This document shows positions 16,316 through 25,727 of a stretch of 64,000 nt of DNA, one piece after another; the stretch's first letter is position 1; each line of letters opens with the position of its first letter. The DNA is from JBFAPK01 sp040676675 (GTDB lineage Bacteria > Actinomycetota > Actinomycetes > Mycobacteriales > Micromonosporaceae), in contig NZ_JBFAPK010000023.1 in assembly GCF_040676675.1 (NCBI RefSeq), forward strand, positions 75,296 through 139,295, written 5' to 3'. The notes below the pieces were generated by a model. That model searched no databases and had not been told where the DNA came from. It was given only the letters and a program-made list of their open reading frames with translations. The position numbers and the translations under genes were made by a program.

Positions 16316-17469
16316 CCGGCGAGGTCGCGGCCCGCGCCGCCAAGGGCTTCACCGCCGAGTACGGCGACCGGCCCGCCGGCAGCTGGGCCGCGCCGGGCCG
16401 GGTCAACCTGATCGGCGAGCACACCGACTACAACGACGGCTTCGTGCTGCCGTTCGCGTTGCCACAGCTCACCGTGGTCGCCGCCGCCCCGGTCGAGGAG
16501 CGCCGCTGGACCGTCTGGTCGGAGCAGTCCGGCGAACAGATCTCGTTCGATGGCTCGGCGCTGCGCCCGGGCGCGGTGCCCGACTGGGGCGCGTACGTGG
16601 CCGGGGTCGTCTGGGCGCTGGCCGACGCCGGGTTCGACGTACCGGGAGCGCGGCTGGCCATCGCCTCCGACGTACCGCTGGGCGCCGGGCTCTCCTCGTC
16701 GGCCGCGCTGGAGTCGGCGGTGCTCACCGCGCTGGTCGACCTCGGCGGACTGGAGCTGCCGGTCGACGACCGCCCGGCGGTGGCGCAGCGGGCCGAGAAC
16801 GTCTACGCCGGGGCGCCCACCGGAATCATGGACCAGTCCGCCTCGATCCGCTGCCGGGAGGGGCACGCCCTCTTCCTGGACTGCCGCTCGCTGGCGGTCG
16901 AGCAGATCCCGTTCGACTGCGCGGCCGCCGGGCTCGCCGTACTCGTGATCGACACCCGCGCGCCGCACCGGCACGTGGGCGGCGAGTACGCGGCCCGGCG
17001 CGCCGCCTGCGAGGCGGCCGCGGAGCGGCTGGGCGTACCGGCGCTGCGCGACGTCGCGTTCGAGGAGCTGGACGCGGCGCTGGCGCGGCTCGACGATCCG
17101 GTGGTACGCCGCCGGGCCCGGCACGTGGTCACCGAGAACCGGCGGGTGCTCGACACGGTCGAGCTGCTCCGGGTCGACCGGATCCGGGAGATCGGACCGC
17201 TGCTGACCGCGTCGCACGCCTCGATGCGGAACGACTTCGAGATCACCGTCCCGGAGGTCGACACGGCCGTCGAGGCGGCGCTGGCCGCCGGGGCGTACGG
17301 GGCGCGGATGACCGGCGGCGGCTTCGGCGGTTGCGTGCTGGCGCTGGTCGACGCGTCCGCCGCCGACGCGGTGGCCGCCGCCGTCGCCGACGCGTACGCC
17401 GCCCGCGGCTTCGCCGCGCCGCTCTCGTTCACCGTCACCCCCGGCCCCGGCGCCACCCGGCTGGACTGA
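16312..17469 (+). CDS. galK: Galactokinase
   Basis: GHMP kinase of 385 residues that phosphorylates galactose to galactose-1-phosphate. It has the galactokinase signature GRVNLIGEHTDYNDGFVLP near residue 27, the ATP loop PLGAGLSSSAALE and the C-terminal GGGFGGCVLAL. ATG at 16312 overlaps the galE stop. No galT is present in the pair, so the uridylyltransferase must be elsewhere. The last 18 nt including the stop are repeated 41 bp downstream. Confidence 0.95.
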   Translation: MTGEVAARAAKGFTAEYGDRPAGSWAAPGRVNLIGEHTDYNDGFVLPFALPQLTVVAAAPVEERRWTVWSEQSGEQISFDGSALRPGAVPDWGAYVAGVVWALADAGFDVPGARLAIASDVPLGAGLSSSAALESAVLTALVDLGGLELPVDDRPAVAQRAENVYAGAPTGIMDQSASIRCREGHALFLDCRSLAVEQIPFDCAAAGLAVLVIDTRAPHRHVGGEYAARRAACEAAAERLGVPALRDVAFEELDAALARLDDPVVRRRARHVVTENRRVLDTVELLRVDRIREIGPLLTASHASMRNDFEITVPEVDTAVEAALAAGAYGARMTGGGFGGCVLALVDASAADAVAAAVADAYAARGFAAPLSFTVTPGPGATRLD

Positions 17470-17510
17470 CCGGCACCGGCCCCCTGTCGTCCGCCACCCG
17501 GCTGGACTGA
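17452..17510 (+). repeat. 18-bp direct repeat of the galK end
   Basis: The last 18 nt of galK, including TGA (17452-17469), recur exactly at 17493-17510. The second copy has no coding function. It suggests a small duplication at the 3' end. Confidence 0.75.
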
Positions 17511-17516
17511 TCAGAA

Positions 17517-17556
17517 CCGGCCCTCTGCCATCGGCTCGCCGACGGCAGAGGGCCGG
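17517..17556. terminator. Bidirectional hairpin between galK and cysN
   Basis: Perfect 13-bp stem (arms 17517-17529 and 17544-17556), with extra pairing of CGGC and GCCG inside the loop. It sits between the convergent galK and cysN genes and probably terminates both. Confidence 0.65.
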
Positions 17557-17643
17557 CGTCCGCTCCCGCGCCGCGCCGGCCGTACCCCGGCCCGCCCGGC
17601 CGGTGCCGTGCTCGGCCGCTCGGTTGGTACCGCGCCCGGCCGC

Positions 17644-18951
17644 TCAGCTGGTGCCGATGATCATGCCGGCGGCGACGGTGCGGTTGGTGGCCTCGTCGAT
17701 CAGGACGAACCCGCCCGTGGTGCGGTTGCGCTGGTACTCGTCGGCCAGCAGCGGCACCGTCGTACGCAACCGGACCCGGCCGATCTCGTTGAGCCGCAGC
17801 TCGGTCGCCTCCTCGTCCCGGTGCAGCGAGTTCACGTCCAGGCGGTACTGCAGGCCGCGCACGATCGTCCGCGCGTTGCGGGTGGTGTGCTTCACCGCGT
17901 ACCGGCCGCCGACCCGCAGCGGCTGCGACTCGTCCATCCAGCACAGCATCGCGTCGACGTCCTGGGTCACCGCGGGCGCGTTGTTCGGACGGCAGATCAT
18001 GTCCCCGCGGGAGATGTCGATCTCGTCGGTCAGCCGCACGGTGACCGACATCGGCGGAAACGCCTCGGCCACCGGCCCGTCCGCCGTCTCGATCGAGGCG
18101 ATCCGGCTGGTGAACCCCGACGGCAGCACCATCACCTCGTCGCCGGGCTTGAGCACCCCCGAGGCGACCTGCCCGGCGTACCCCCGGTAGTCGGTGACCG
18201 TGGTCGACTGCGGCCGGATCACGTACTGCACCGGAAATCGCACGTCCACCAGGTTCCGGTCCGAGGCGATGTGCACCCGCTCCAGGTGGTGCAGCAACGA
18301 CGGCCCCTCGTACCACGGCATCCGCGCGGACCGGGACACGATGTTGTCGCCGTGCAGCGCCGACACCGGCACCACCGTGAGGTCCGGCGCGGACAGCTTC
18401 GCCGCGAACGCCGTGAACTCGTCGGCGATCCGCTCGAAGACCTCCCGCGAGAAGTCCACCAGGTCCATCTTGTTCACGCAGAGCACCAGGTGCGGCACCC
18501 GCAGCAACGAGCACAGGAACGCGTGCCGGCGGGACTGCTCCACCAGCCCCTTACGGGCGTCCACCAGGATCAACGCCAGGTCGGCCGTGGACGCCCCGGT
18601 CACCATGTTCCGCGTGTACTGCACGTGCCCCGGGGTGTCCGCGATGATGAACTTCCGCCGCGGCGTGGCGAAGTACCGGTACGCCACGTCGATGGTGATG
18701 CCCTGTTCGCGCTCGGCCCGCAGCCCGTCGGTCAGCAGCGCCAGGTTCGTGTACTCGTCCCCCCGCGCCGCGCTCACCGCCTCGACCGCCGCCAACTGGT
18801 CCGTGAACAGGGACTTCGTGTCGTACAATAGCCGACCGATCAGCGTCGACTTGCCGTCGTCGACGCTGCCCGCGGTGGCGAACCGCAGCAACTCCGTCAC
18901 CCGCGACCCGTCGGCCGCGCCCACCTGCTCGGTCACCGGCGTCACCGTCAT
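17644..18951 (-). CDS. cysN: Sulfate adenylyltransferase subunit 1 (GTPase)
   Basis: GTP-hydrolysing subunit of ATP sulfurylase, 435 residues, which drives formation of adenosine 5'-phosphosulfate from ATP and sulfate together with CysD. It has the G1 loop GSVDDGKST (about residues 28-36), DTPGH (G3) and NKMD (G4), then EF-Tu-like beta-barrel domains. The C-terminal APS kinase domain (CysC) found fused in many actinobacteria is absent. ATG overlaps the cysD stop by 1 nt (TGATG). The end is convergent with galK. Confidence 0.95.
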   Translation of the reverse strand: MTVTPVTEQVGAADGSRVTELLRFATAGSVDDGKSTLIGRLLYDTKSLFTDQLAAVEAVSAARGDEYTNLALLTDGLRAEREQGITIDVAYRYFATPRRKFIIADTPGHVQYTRNMVTGASTADLALILVDARKGLVEQSRRHAFLCSLLRVPHLVLCVNKMDLVDFSREVFERIADEFTAFAAKLSAPDLTVVPVSALHGDNIVSRSARMPWYEGPSLLHHLERVHIASDRNLVDVRFPVQYVIRPQSTTVTDYRGYAGQVASGVLKPGDEVMVLPSGFTSRIASIETADGPVAEAFPPMSVTVRLTDEIDISRGDMICRPNNAPAVTQDVDAMLCWMDESQPLRVGGRYAVKHTTRNARTIVRGLQYRLDVNSLHRDEEATELRLNEIGRVRLRTTVPLLADEYQRNRTTGGFVLIDEATNRTVAAGMIIGTS

Positions 18952-19874
18952 CAGAAGTAGCCCTCCCGCTTGCGGTCCTCCATCGCCGCCTCGCTGACCC
19001 GGTCGTCACCCCGGGTCGCGCCGCGTTCGGTCAGCCGGGTCGCGGCCACCTCCGCGATCACCTCGGCCACCGTGGCCGCCCGCGAGGCCACCGCCGCCGT
19101 GCACGAGGCGTCCCCCACCGTCCGGTACCGCACCCGCGCCACGAACGGCGCCTCACCCGAGCGGGGTGGCAGGAACTCGTTCACCCCGTACAGCATGCCG
19201 TCGCGCTCCACCACCTCGCGCTCGTGCGCGTAGTAGATCGACGGCAGCGCCAGCCCCTCCCGGGCGATGTAGTGCCAGACGTCCAGCTCGGTCCAGTTCG
19301 ACAGCGGGAACACCCGGATCGACTCCCCCGGGTGGTGCCGGCCGTTGTACAGCGACCACAGCTCCGGCCGCTGGTTCTTCGGATCCCACTGGCCGAACTC
19401 GTCGCGGAAACTGAAGACCCGCTCCTTCGCCCGCGCCTTCTCCTCGTCCCGCCGCGCCCCGCCGAACAACGCGTCGAACCGGTACTTCTCCACCGCCGCC
19501 AACAACACCGGCGTCTGGATGCGGTTGCGGGTGCCGTCCGGCGACTCCCGTACCAGCCCCGCCTCCAGCGCCTCCGGCACGCTCGCGACCAGCAGTTGCA
19601 GGCCCAGCTCGGCCACCCGCCGGTCCCGGAACTCCAACACCTCGGGGAAGTTGTGGCCGGTGTCCACGTGCATCACCGGGAACGGGATGCCCGCCGGGGC
19701 GAACGCCTTCTGCGCCAGCCGGAGCATCACGATCGAGTCCTTGCCGCCGGAGAAGAGCAACACCGGCCGCTCCAACTCCGCCACCACCTCGCGGAAGACG
19801 AAGATGCTCTCCGCCTCCAGCGCGTCCAGGTGGGAAACCCGGTACGCCGCGCTCGTGCCCGTCACGCGGACCAC
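18951..19874 (-). CDS. cysD: Sulfate adenylyltransferase subunit 2
   Basis: PP-loop ATP pyrophosphatase subunit of ATP sulfurylase, 307 residues. It contains LLFSGGKDSIVMLRLA (PP loop SGGKDS, near residue 42), HVDTGHNFPE, RRDEEKARAKER and the C-terminal MEDRKREGYF. GTG at 19874 is used here; GTG at 19865 is an alternative and neither has a strong ribosome-binding site. The 298-nt gap upstream toward cysQ holds short GC-rich direct repeats near 19915-19955 and a small hairpin (CGCCGGG-AA-CCCGGCG near 20108), but no gene. Confidence 0.95.
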   Translation of the reverse strand: MVRVTGTSAAYRVSHLDALEAESIFVFREVVAELERPVLLFSGGKDSIVMLRLAQKAFAPAGIPFPVMHVDTGHNFPEVLEFRDRRVAELGLQLLVASVPEALEAGLVRESPDGTRNRIQTPVLLAAVEKYRFDALFGGARRDEEKARAKERVFSFRDEFGQWDPKNQRPELWSLYNGRHHPGESIRVFPLSNWTELDVWHYIAREGLALPSIYYAHEREVVERDGMLYGVNEFLPPRSGEAPFVARVRYRTVGDASCTAAVASRAATVAEVIAEVAATRLTERGATRGDDRVSEAAMEDRKREGYF

Positions 19875-20172
19875 CCCCGGTACGGCGAGCGGGCCGCGCG
19901 GCCGGCGGCCCGGTTCGGGGGGACGGCGGCGCGGGACGGGTCGACGGCGCGGGACGGACAGGAATCGGCCGTGGACGGGAAGAGGGCGACACGGGCCGGA
20001 CAGCGGGCGGCGGGCGTGGTCATCCGAATTCCAGACCTTTCCGGTCGGTCAAGTCAAGATGACGACCAGCGTACCCCGGATACCCCTGGCGCGTCCCTCC
20101 CCGCCTTCGCCGGGAACCCGGCGCGCGGGCGGTCCACCAGCGCGTGACCCCGGCCGGCCGGGCGCAGAGGCG

Positions 20173-21003
20173 CTATCCGCCGTGCTGCCGCAGCGCCGCG
20201 AGCAGCGGAACGGCCAGGTCCTTGCGGCAGACCACCAGGTCGGGCAGGCGCGGATCGGCCTCGTTGTATCTCAACGCAGAACCGTCGATCCGGGAAGCGT
20301 GCAGACCGGTGGCCATCGCCACAGCCACCGGGGCGGCCGAGTCCCACTCGTACTGGCCACCCGCGTGCACGTACGCGTCCACGTCCCCGGCGATCACCGC
20401 CGCGATCTTCGCCCCGGCCGAACCCATCGGCACCAACCGCGCGCCCAGCGCCTCCGCGAGATCCTCTAGGAACGCCGGCGGTCGGCTCCGGCTCGCCGCC
20501 AGCAGGATCGGCCGCCCGCTACCGGCACTGGCCGCCTCCGCCGTCAGCGGTGGGTACGCCGGCGGAAAATCCGTACCGAGCACCCGGTGCTGAGCCGGCA
20601 ACGCCACCGCCCCGCCCACCAGCCCGTGCTCCTGCGACGCCCGCCGCGCCCAGAGCGCCACGTGCACCGCCCAGTCCGCCCGGCCCTCCTCGGCGAACTC
20701 CCGCGTACCGTCCAGCGGGTCGACGATCCACACCCGCTCGGCACTCAGCCGCGGTACCGCCCCGTCGACCCCGGCCGCCCACGCCAGCCGGGCGCCCTCG
20801 TCCTCCTCCGACAGCACCGCGTCCGCCGGGCGCCACCGCGCCAGCTCCGTACGGAGCAGGTCGTGCGAGACCTTGTCGCCCGCCGCCCGCAGCGCGCCCG
20901 GGTCGGCGTACCCCAGCTCGGCCCGGACCTCGACCAACGCCTGACCGGCGCGCTCGGCGAGCCAGCGCGCGAACGCCGCGTCGAGCATCGGGGGACTGCC
21001 CAT
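20173..21003 (-). CDS. cysQ: 3'(2'),5'-bisphosphate nucleotidase (inositol monophosphatase family)
   Basis: Li-sensitive Mg-dependent phosphatase of 276 residues, which in CysQ removes the 3'-phosphate from PAP produced during sulfate reduction or sulfation. Metal-binding motifs are SEEDEGA, WIVDPLDGTREF and the C-terminal YEWDSAAP. ATG at 21003 follows GGAG at 7 nt; a GTG lies one codon earlier. Position upstream of cysD-cysN on the same strand supports a role in sulfur assimilation rather than inositol metabolism. Confidence 0.88.
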   Translation of the reverse strand: MGSPPMLDAAFARWLAERAGQALVEVRAELGYADPGALRAAGDKVSHDLLRTELARWRPADAVLSEEDEGARLAWAAGVDGAVPRLSAERVWIVDPLDGTREFAEEGRADWAVHVALWARRASQEHGLVGGAVALPAQHRVLGTDFPPAYPPLTAEAASAGSGRPILLAASRSRPPAFLEDLAEALGARLVPMGSAGAKIAAVIAGDVDAYVHAGGQYEWDSAAPVAVAMATGLHASRIDGSALRYNEADPRLPDLVVCRKDLAVPLLAALRQHGG

Positions 21004-21191
21004 CACCGATCTCCGATCCTGCCGACCGCGTCGCCGTCCCCGGGCGCGCTCTGGTCACCGATCGTCTCCACCGGTCGGCCGGCACCGGCCGACCCGCATC
21101 TGACGCAGACTAACCGACCCGGACCCCGCCGGGCGGGCCGTCGGCGGGTACCCGTCGGATATCCGCCCCGGCTCGACCCGACGGCACGCCG

Positions 21192-21788
21192 TCAGCCGCC
21201 GTGGTACGCGTTCTGCGCCCACTCCAGGCCCCGGGTCACGACGGACTCCACCACGTCCGCCGCCCGGTCCACCAGGAACTCCAGCTCCTTGCGCTCGGTG
21301 CTGGAGAAGTCCGACAGGACGAAGTCCGCCGGATCCTGCCGCCCCGGCGGGCGGCCGATGCCGAACCGCACCCGGATGTAGTCCTTCGTCCCGAGCGACT
21401 TGGACATCGAGCGCAGCCCGTTGTGCCCGCCCTCGCCGCCGCCGGACTTCGCCCGCAGCTGGCCGTAGGCGATGTCCAGCTCGTCGTGGACCGCGACCAC
21501 CTGGCCCGGCGGCACCTTGTAGAACTGGGCCAGGGCGGCGACCGGGCCGCCCGAGAGGTTCATGTACGTCATCGGCTTGGCCAGCACCACCCGCGGCCCA
21601 CCGATCCCGAGCCGCCCCTCGGCGACCTCCGCCACCGCCCGGCGGTGCCGGCCGAACTTCGCGCCGATCCGGCCGGCCAGCAGGTCGACCACCATGAAGC
21701 CGACGTTGTGGCGGTTACCGGCGTACTCCTTGCCGGGGTTGCCGAGCCCGACCAGCAGCCACGGGTGAGCCTCGTCCGACACCTTCAC
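21192..21788 (-). CDS. pth: Peptidyl-tRNA hydrolase
   Basis: Enzyme of 198 residues that releases peptides from peptidyl-tRNA. It shows LLVGLGNPGKEYAGNRHNVG with the catalytic His in NRHNVG, KPMTYMNLSG, the HDELD motif and SGGGEGGHNGLRS. ATG at 21788 is used. It follows rplY on the same strand, separated by a strong hairpin. This pth-rplY neighbourhood is common in actinobacteria, linking translation quality control to a ribosomal protein. Confidence 0.95.
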   Translation of the reverse strand: MKVSDEAHPWLLVGLGNPGKEYAGNRHNVGFMVVDLLAGRIGAKFGRHRRAVAEVAEGRLGIGGPRVVLAKPMTYMNLSGGPVAALAQFYKVPPGQVVAVHDELDIAYGQLRAKSGGGEGGHNGLRSMSKSLGTKDYIRVRFGIGRPPGRQDPADFVLSDFSSTERKELEFLVDRAADVVESVVTRGLEWAQNAYHGG

Positions 21789-21808
21789 ATCCTCGCCGAA
21801 GTACGGAA

Positions 21809-21838
21809 CAGGCGCCGCCGACGGGTCGGCGGCGCCTG
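21809..21838 (-). terminator. Hairpin between rplY and pth
   Basis: Perfect 14-bp stem (21809-21822 and 21825-21838) with a minimal loop, 15 nt after the rplY stop and 21 nt before the pth start. It is likely a terminator or attenuator lowering pth expression relative to rplY. Confidence 0.65.
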
Positions 21839-21852
21839 GGGCACGGTACGGA

Positions 21853-22524
21853 TCAGGCCTCGGCGGGCGCCTGGGCCTGGTCGGCCGACTCGGCCGCCGC
21901 CTCGGCGGCCTCCGCGGCCTCGGCCTCGGTCGCCTCCTCCTCGGCCGGCTCCGGGCCCTCGGACTCGAGCTGCTCGGCGGTCGGGGCGGCGGTGATCACG
22001 ACGAGCACCGCGTCCGGGTCGGCGGCGAGCTCGACGCCGGTGGGCAGCTTGACGTCCTTGGCGGTGATCTGCGCACCGACCTCGAGGCCCTCGATCGAGA
22101 CCTCCAGGGCCTCCGGCAGCCGGGTCGCGTCGGCGTTGACCGAGAGGGTGTCGTGCTCGTGCATCACCAGCGTGTCGCGGGCCGGCTCGCCGGTGAGCTG
22201 CACCGGTACGTCGACGGTGACCTTCTCGCCACGGCGGACGAGCAGCAGGTCGACGTGCTCGAAGGTGTCCTTGATCGGGTCACGCTGGATCGCCTTCGGC
22301 AGGGCGAGCGCCTGGGTGCCGTCGCTGATCTCGATCGTGAAGAGCTGGTTGGCGCCACCGTGCCGGATCGCGGCGGCGAACTCGCGGGCGGGAAGGGCGA
22401 TGTGCTTGGGCTTCTCGCCATGGCCGTACAGCACGGCGGGCACCTTGCCGGCCCGACGGGTACGACGGGCACCACCCTTGCCGAATTCGGTACGGGGCTC
22501 GGCGCTGATCTTTACCTCGGACAC
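21853..22524 (-). CDS. rplY: 50S ribosomal protein L25 (CTC form)
   Basis: 5S-rRNA-binding ribosomal protein of 223 residues in the long general-stress (CTC) form. The L25 domain is about residues 1-95 (SEVKISAEPRTEFGKG, AVLYGHGEKP), followed by the TL5 C-terminal beta domain to about 185 and an Ala/Glu-rich acidic tail (about 35 residues). The true start is GTG at 22524, 7 nt after AGGAG; longer readings of the frame have no homology. A leader of about 285 nt with no other gene separates it from prs. Confidence 0.95.
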   Translation of the reverse strand: MSEVKISAEPRTEFGKGGARRTRRAGKVPAVLYGHGEKPKHIALPAREFAAAIRHGGANQLFTIEISDGTQALALPKAIQRDPIKDTFEHVDLLLVRRGEKVTVDVPVQLTGEPARDTLVMHEHDTLSVNADATRLPEALEVSIEGLEVGAQITAKDVKLPTGVELAADPDAVLVVITAAPTAEQLESEGPEPAEEEATEAEAAEAAEAAAESADQAQAPAEA

Positions 22525-22809
22525 GGCAAAACTCCTGATACGGTCGCTTACGGCGGTACGTCGACTGGCGGTGCCGGGGCGGGGGGCTCGCTGGGGCTCT
22601 TGCGTACATGAACACTGCCCGGAGCACCGCGTCGATGACGGCGCCTCCGTGCGGCGCTCGCTCAGCGGCCCGCAGGGCACCCTCGCCGTGGCAACCGGAC
22701 TAGTCTACCCGAGGCCAGCCGCCACCCTGCAGGCCGGTACCCACACCCGCCGCGGGCACCCGTCCGCACCCACACCGGCGCGTACCCGCGGCCGGGCGGC
22801 GGGCAGGCG

Positions 22810-23790
22810 TCAGCTCAGACCGCCGAAGAGCGTCGTCACCGAACCGTCGTCGAAGACCTCGCGGATCGCCCGCGCCAGCAGCGGCGCGATCGACAGCACC
22901 GTCAGCTTGTCCAGGCGCTTCTCCGGCGGCAGCGGCAGCGTGTTGGTCACCACGACCTCGCTGATCCGGCTGTTCTTCAGCTTCTCGGTCGCCGGGTCCG
23001 ACAGCAGCGCGTGCGTCGCCGCGACCAGCACCTCCGAGGCGCCCGCCTCGTTCAGGATCTCGGCCGCCTTGCAGATGGTGCCGCCAGTGTCGATCATGTC
23101 GTCGACGATCAGGCAGACCCGGCCCTCCACGTCACCGACGACCCGGTTGGCGACCACCTGGTTCGGCTTGAGCGGGTCGCGGGTCTTGTGGATGAAAGCC
23201 AGTGGGCAGCCGCCGAGCCGGTCGGTCCAGCGCTCGGCCACCCGTACCCGGCCCGAGTCGGGCGCCACCACCGTGAGCGGACGGCCGGCGTACTTGCGCT
23301 CCACGTACTCGGCCAGGATGTCCATCGCGAAGAGGTGGTCCACCGGCCCGTCGAAGAAGCCTTGGATCTGCGCGGTGTGCAGGTCCACCGTCAGGATCCG
23401 GTTCGCGCCCGCCGTCTTCAGCAGGTCCGCCACCAGCCGCGCCGAGATCGGCTCCCGGCCGCGGTGCTTCTTGTCCTGCCGGGCGTACGGGTAGAACGGC
23501 AGGACCACGGTGATCCGCTTCGCCGAACCGCGCTTCAGCGCGTCGATCATGATCAGGGTCTCCATGACCCACTTGTTGACACCGTGGGTCACCGACTGCA
23601 CCACGAAGGCGTCGGACCCGCGCACGGAGTCCTTGAACCGTACGAAGATCTCGCCGTTGGCGAACTCGTACGAATCGGCGGGTGTCGGCGCCACGCCGAG
23701 CACCTCGCCGAGTTCCTGCGCCAACTCCGGAAATCCCCGGCCGGAGAAGAGCATCAGGCTCTTACGGTTTTCGGCGACGATGCTACCCAT
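22810..23790 (-). CDS. prs: Ribose-phosphate pyrophosphokinase
   Basis: Makes phosphoribosyl pyrophosphate from ribose-5-phosphate and ATP for nucleotide, His and Trp synthesis; 326 residues. It has YEFANGEIFVRF, ARQDKKHRGREPI (ATP/allosteric loop), DLHTAQIQGFF and the PRPP-binding LIVDDMIDTGGTI. ATG at 23790 with GGGAG about 11 nt upstream. It lies 49 nt downstream of glmU on the same strand, the usual actinobacterial glmU-prs pair. Confidence 0.96.
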   Translation of the reverse strand: MGSIVAENRKSLMLFSGRGFPELAQELGEVLGVAPTPADSYEFANGEIFVRFKDSVRGSDAFVVQSVTHGVNKWVMETLIMIDALKRGSAKRITVVLPFYPYARQDKKHRGREPISARLVADLLKTAGANRILTVDLHTAQIQGFFDGPVDHLFAMDILAEYVERKYAGRPLTVVAPDSGRVRVAERWTDRLGGCPLAFIHKTRDPLKPNQVVANRVVGDVEGRVCLIVDDMIDTGGTICKAAEILNEAGASEVLVAATHALLSDPATEKLKNSRISEVVVTNTLPLPPEKRLDKLTVLSIAPLLARAIREVFDDGSVTTLFGGLS

Positions 23791-23839
23791 CGGCTCGTCT
23801 GCTCCCGTTAGTCGGTGGTTCCCGGCGGTAGACCAGGGA

Positions 23840-25498
23840 CTATTCGGTTGCAGTATGTCCCGCCCCCGACCCACCGCCGACCCCGTGAGGCCGGCCGTGG
23901 GCTTGGTCACCCTGGCTTGCGTCGACCACCGGCGAGCCGGCACCCTCCGCCGACCCCACCGAAGTACCCGGCTGGTCCGAAATCACTCGCCCACCCACCG
24001 CCGGTGCCGCCGGATCCGCCGGCACCTCGATCTCCACGGCCACCTCGGCGGCGTCCGTCGGGGTCACCACCCCGGCCGAACGCGCGGCCCGGGCCGCCTC
24101 GGCCGCCGCGGTACCCGCCCGCCGGCGCTCCACCCAGCCCTCGACGTTGCGCTGCCGGGCCCGCGCCACACCCATCGCCCCCGGCGGTACGTCGTCGACG
24201 ATCACCGACCCGGCGGCCGTGTACGCGCCGTCGCCGACCTCCACCGGCGCCACGAACATGTTGTCCGCCCCGGTCCGGGCGTGGCTCCCGATCACCGTCC
24301 GGTGCTTGGCGACACCGTCGTAGTTCACGAAGACCGTCGCGGCACCGATGTTGCTCTGCTCGCCGATCGTGGCGTCACCCACGTACGACAGGTGCGGCAC
24401 CTTCGAGCCGTCACCGATCTCCGCGTTCTTGGTCTCGACGAAGGTGCCGACCTTGGTGGCGACCCCCAGCCGGGACCCGGGGCGCAGGTACGCGTAGGGG
24501 CCGACGCTGGCCCTGGGGCCGACCTCCGCCCCGACCGCGTGGCTGCGCAGCACCGTGGCGCCGGCACCGACCGTACTGTCGATCAGCGTGACGTCGGGAC
24601 CGATCCTGGCCTCCGCGCCGACCGTCGTGGCGCCCCGCAACTGGGTGTTCTGGTCCACCAGCGCGTCGCGCTCCAGCGTGACCGTGACGTCGATCCAGGT
24701 CGTCTCCGGGTCCAGCAGGGTCACCCCGGACCGCATCCACGCCAGGTTCACCCGGTCCCGCAGCAGCCGGCGCAGCCCCGCCAGCTCGGCCCGGTCGTTG
24801 CAGCCCAGCGTCTCGGTCGCGTCCGCGGCCACGTGCACCGCCACCGGCTCGCCGACCGCGACGAGCAGGCCGAAGACGTCGGTGAGGTACTCCTCGCCCT
24901 GGTCGTTGTCGGTTGAGAGCTTGCGCAGCGCGTCGCGCAGCCGGGCGGCGTCGAACGCGTAGATCCCGGCGTTGATCTCCCGGATGCCACGCTGGGCCGG
25001 GGTGGCGTCGCGCTCCTCGACAATCTGCTCGAACCGGCCGGCGTCGTCGCGCACGATCCGGCCGAGTCCGGTCGGGTCGGGCACCTCGGCGGCCAGTACG
25101 GTGGCCGCCGCGGCGGCGCTCTCGTGCGCCTCGACCAGCGCCGCGACCGTCTCGGCGCGCAGCAACGGCACGTCGCCGTTGAGCACCACCACGGTGCCGG
25201 CGGCGTCCGGCGCGGCGTCGAGCGCCGTACGCACCGCGTGACCAGTGCCCCGCTGTTCGGCCTGCAACACGGGCTCGGCCGTCGGGGCGACCTCGGCGAG
25301 GTGGCCGGCGACCTGGTCGGCGCCGTAACCGACCACGACCAGGGTGCGCTCGGCCCCGAGCGGCGCCGCCGCGGTCAGCGCGTGCCCGAGCAGGGTACGG
25401 CCGAGCAGCGGGTGCAGCACCTTGGGCAGCGCCGACTTCATCCGTTTGCCCTCACCCGCGGCGAGAACGACGACGGTACGGGCACGGGGCTGGGACAC
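23840..25498 (-). CDS. glmU: Bifunctional N-acetylglucosamine-1-phosphate uridyltransferase / glucosamine-1-phosphate acetyltransferase
   Basis: Makes UDP-GlcNAc for peptidoglycan. The N-terminal uridyltransferase domain (LAAGEGKRMKS near residue 16, LNGDVPLL) is followed by a left-handed beta-helix acetyltransferase domain (GVTLLDPETTWID to about residue 455, with TFVETKNAEIGDGSKVPHLS). About 95 low-complexity residues, rich in Ala, Gly, Val and Pro, are appended and are not needed for the fold. GTG at 25498 follows GGGAG at 7 nt; the total is 552 residues. tRNA-Gln lies just upstream. Confidence 0.95.
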   Translation of the reverse strand: MSQPRARTVVVLAAGEGKRMKSALPKVLHPLLGRTLLGHALTAAAPLGAERTLVVVGYGADQVAGHLAEVAPTAEPVLQAEQRGTGHAVRTALDAAPDAAGTVVVLNGDVPLLRAETVAALVEAHESAAAAATVLAAEVPDPTGLGRIVRDDAGRFEQIVEERDATPAQRGIREINAGIYAFDAARLRDALRKLSTDNDQGEEYLTDVFGLLVAVGEPVAVHVAADATETLGCNDRAELAGLRRLLRDRVNLAWMRSGVTLLDPETTWIDVTVTLERDALVDQNTQLRGATTVGAEARIGPDVTLIDSTVGAGATVLRSHAVGAEVGPRASVGPYAYLRPGSRLGVATKVGTFVETKNAEIGDGSKVPHLSYVGDATIGEQSNIGAATVFVNYDGVAKHRTVIGSHARTGADNMFVAPVEVGDGAYTAAGSVIVDDVPPGAMGVARARQRNVEGWVERRRAGTAAAEAARAARSAGVVTPTDAAEVAVEIEVPADPAAPAVGGRVISDQPGTSVGSAEGAGSPVVDASQGDQAHGRPHGVGGGSGAGHTATE

Positions 25499-25608
25499 GA
25501 GAAAGCTCCCGTCGAGCGGCTGGGCAGTCTGCGGCCTCATGCTAACCGGGCGGACTGGCCAGGGCTTCGGACTCCCTGCCATCGACGCGCAACGGACATA
25601 AGACCCAG

Positions 25609-25680
25609 CTCGGCCGTCAGGACTCGAACCTGAAACACAAGAACCAAAATCTTGGGTGTTGCCAATTACACCACGGCCGA
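25609..25680 (-). tRNA. tRNA-Gln (anticodon TTG)
   Basis: Seventy-two nt folding as a cloverleaf: 7-bp acceptor TCGGCCG/CGGCCGA, anticodon stem CAAGA/TCTTG with loop TTTTGGT giving anticodon TTG, and a T arm with GGTTCGAGTCC. CCA is not encoded (GCT follows). It is upstream of glmU on the same strand. Confidence 0.96.
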
Positions 25681-25727
25681 AAGTGTGCGGAGCCAGACTA
25701 ACGGCCTTGCCCCGCACAGGCTACCTG

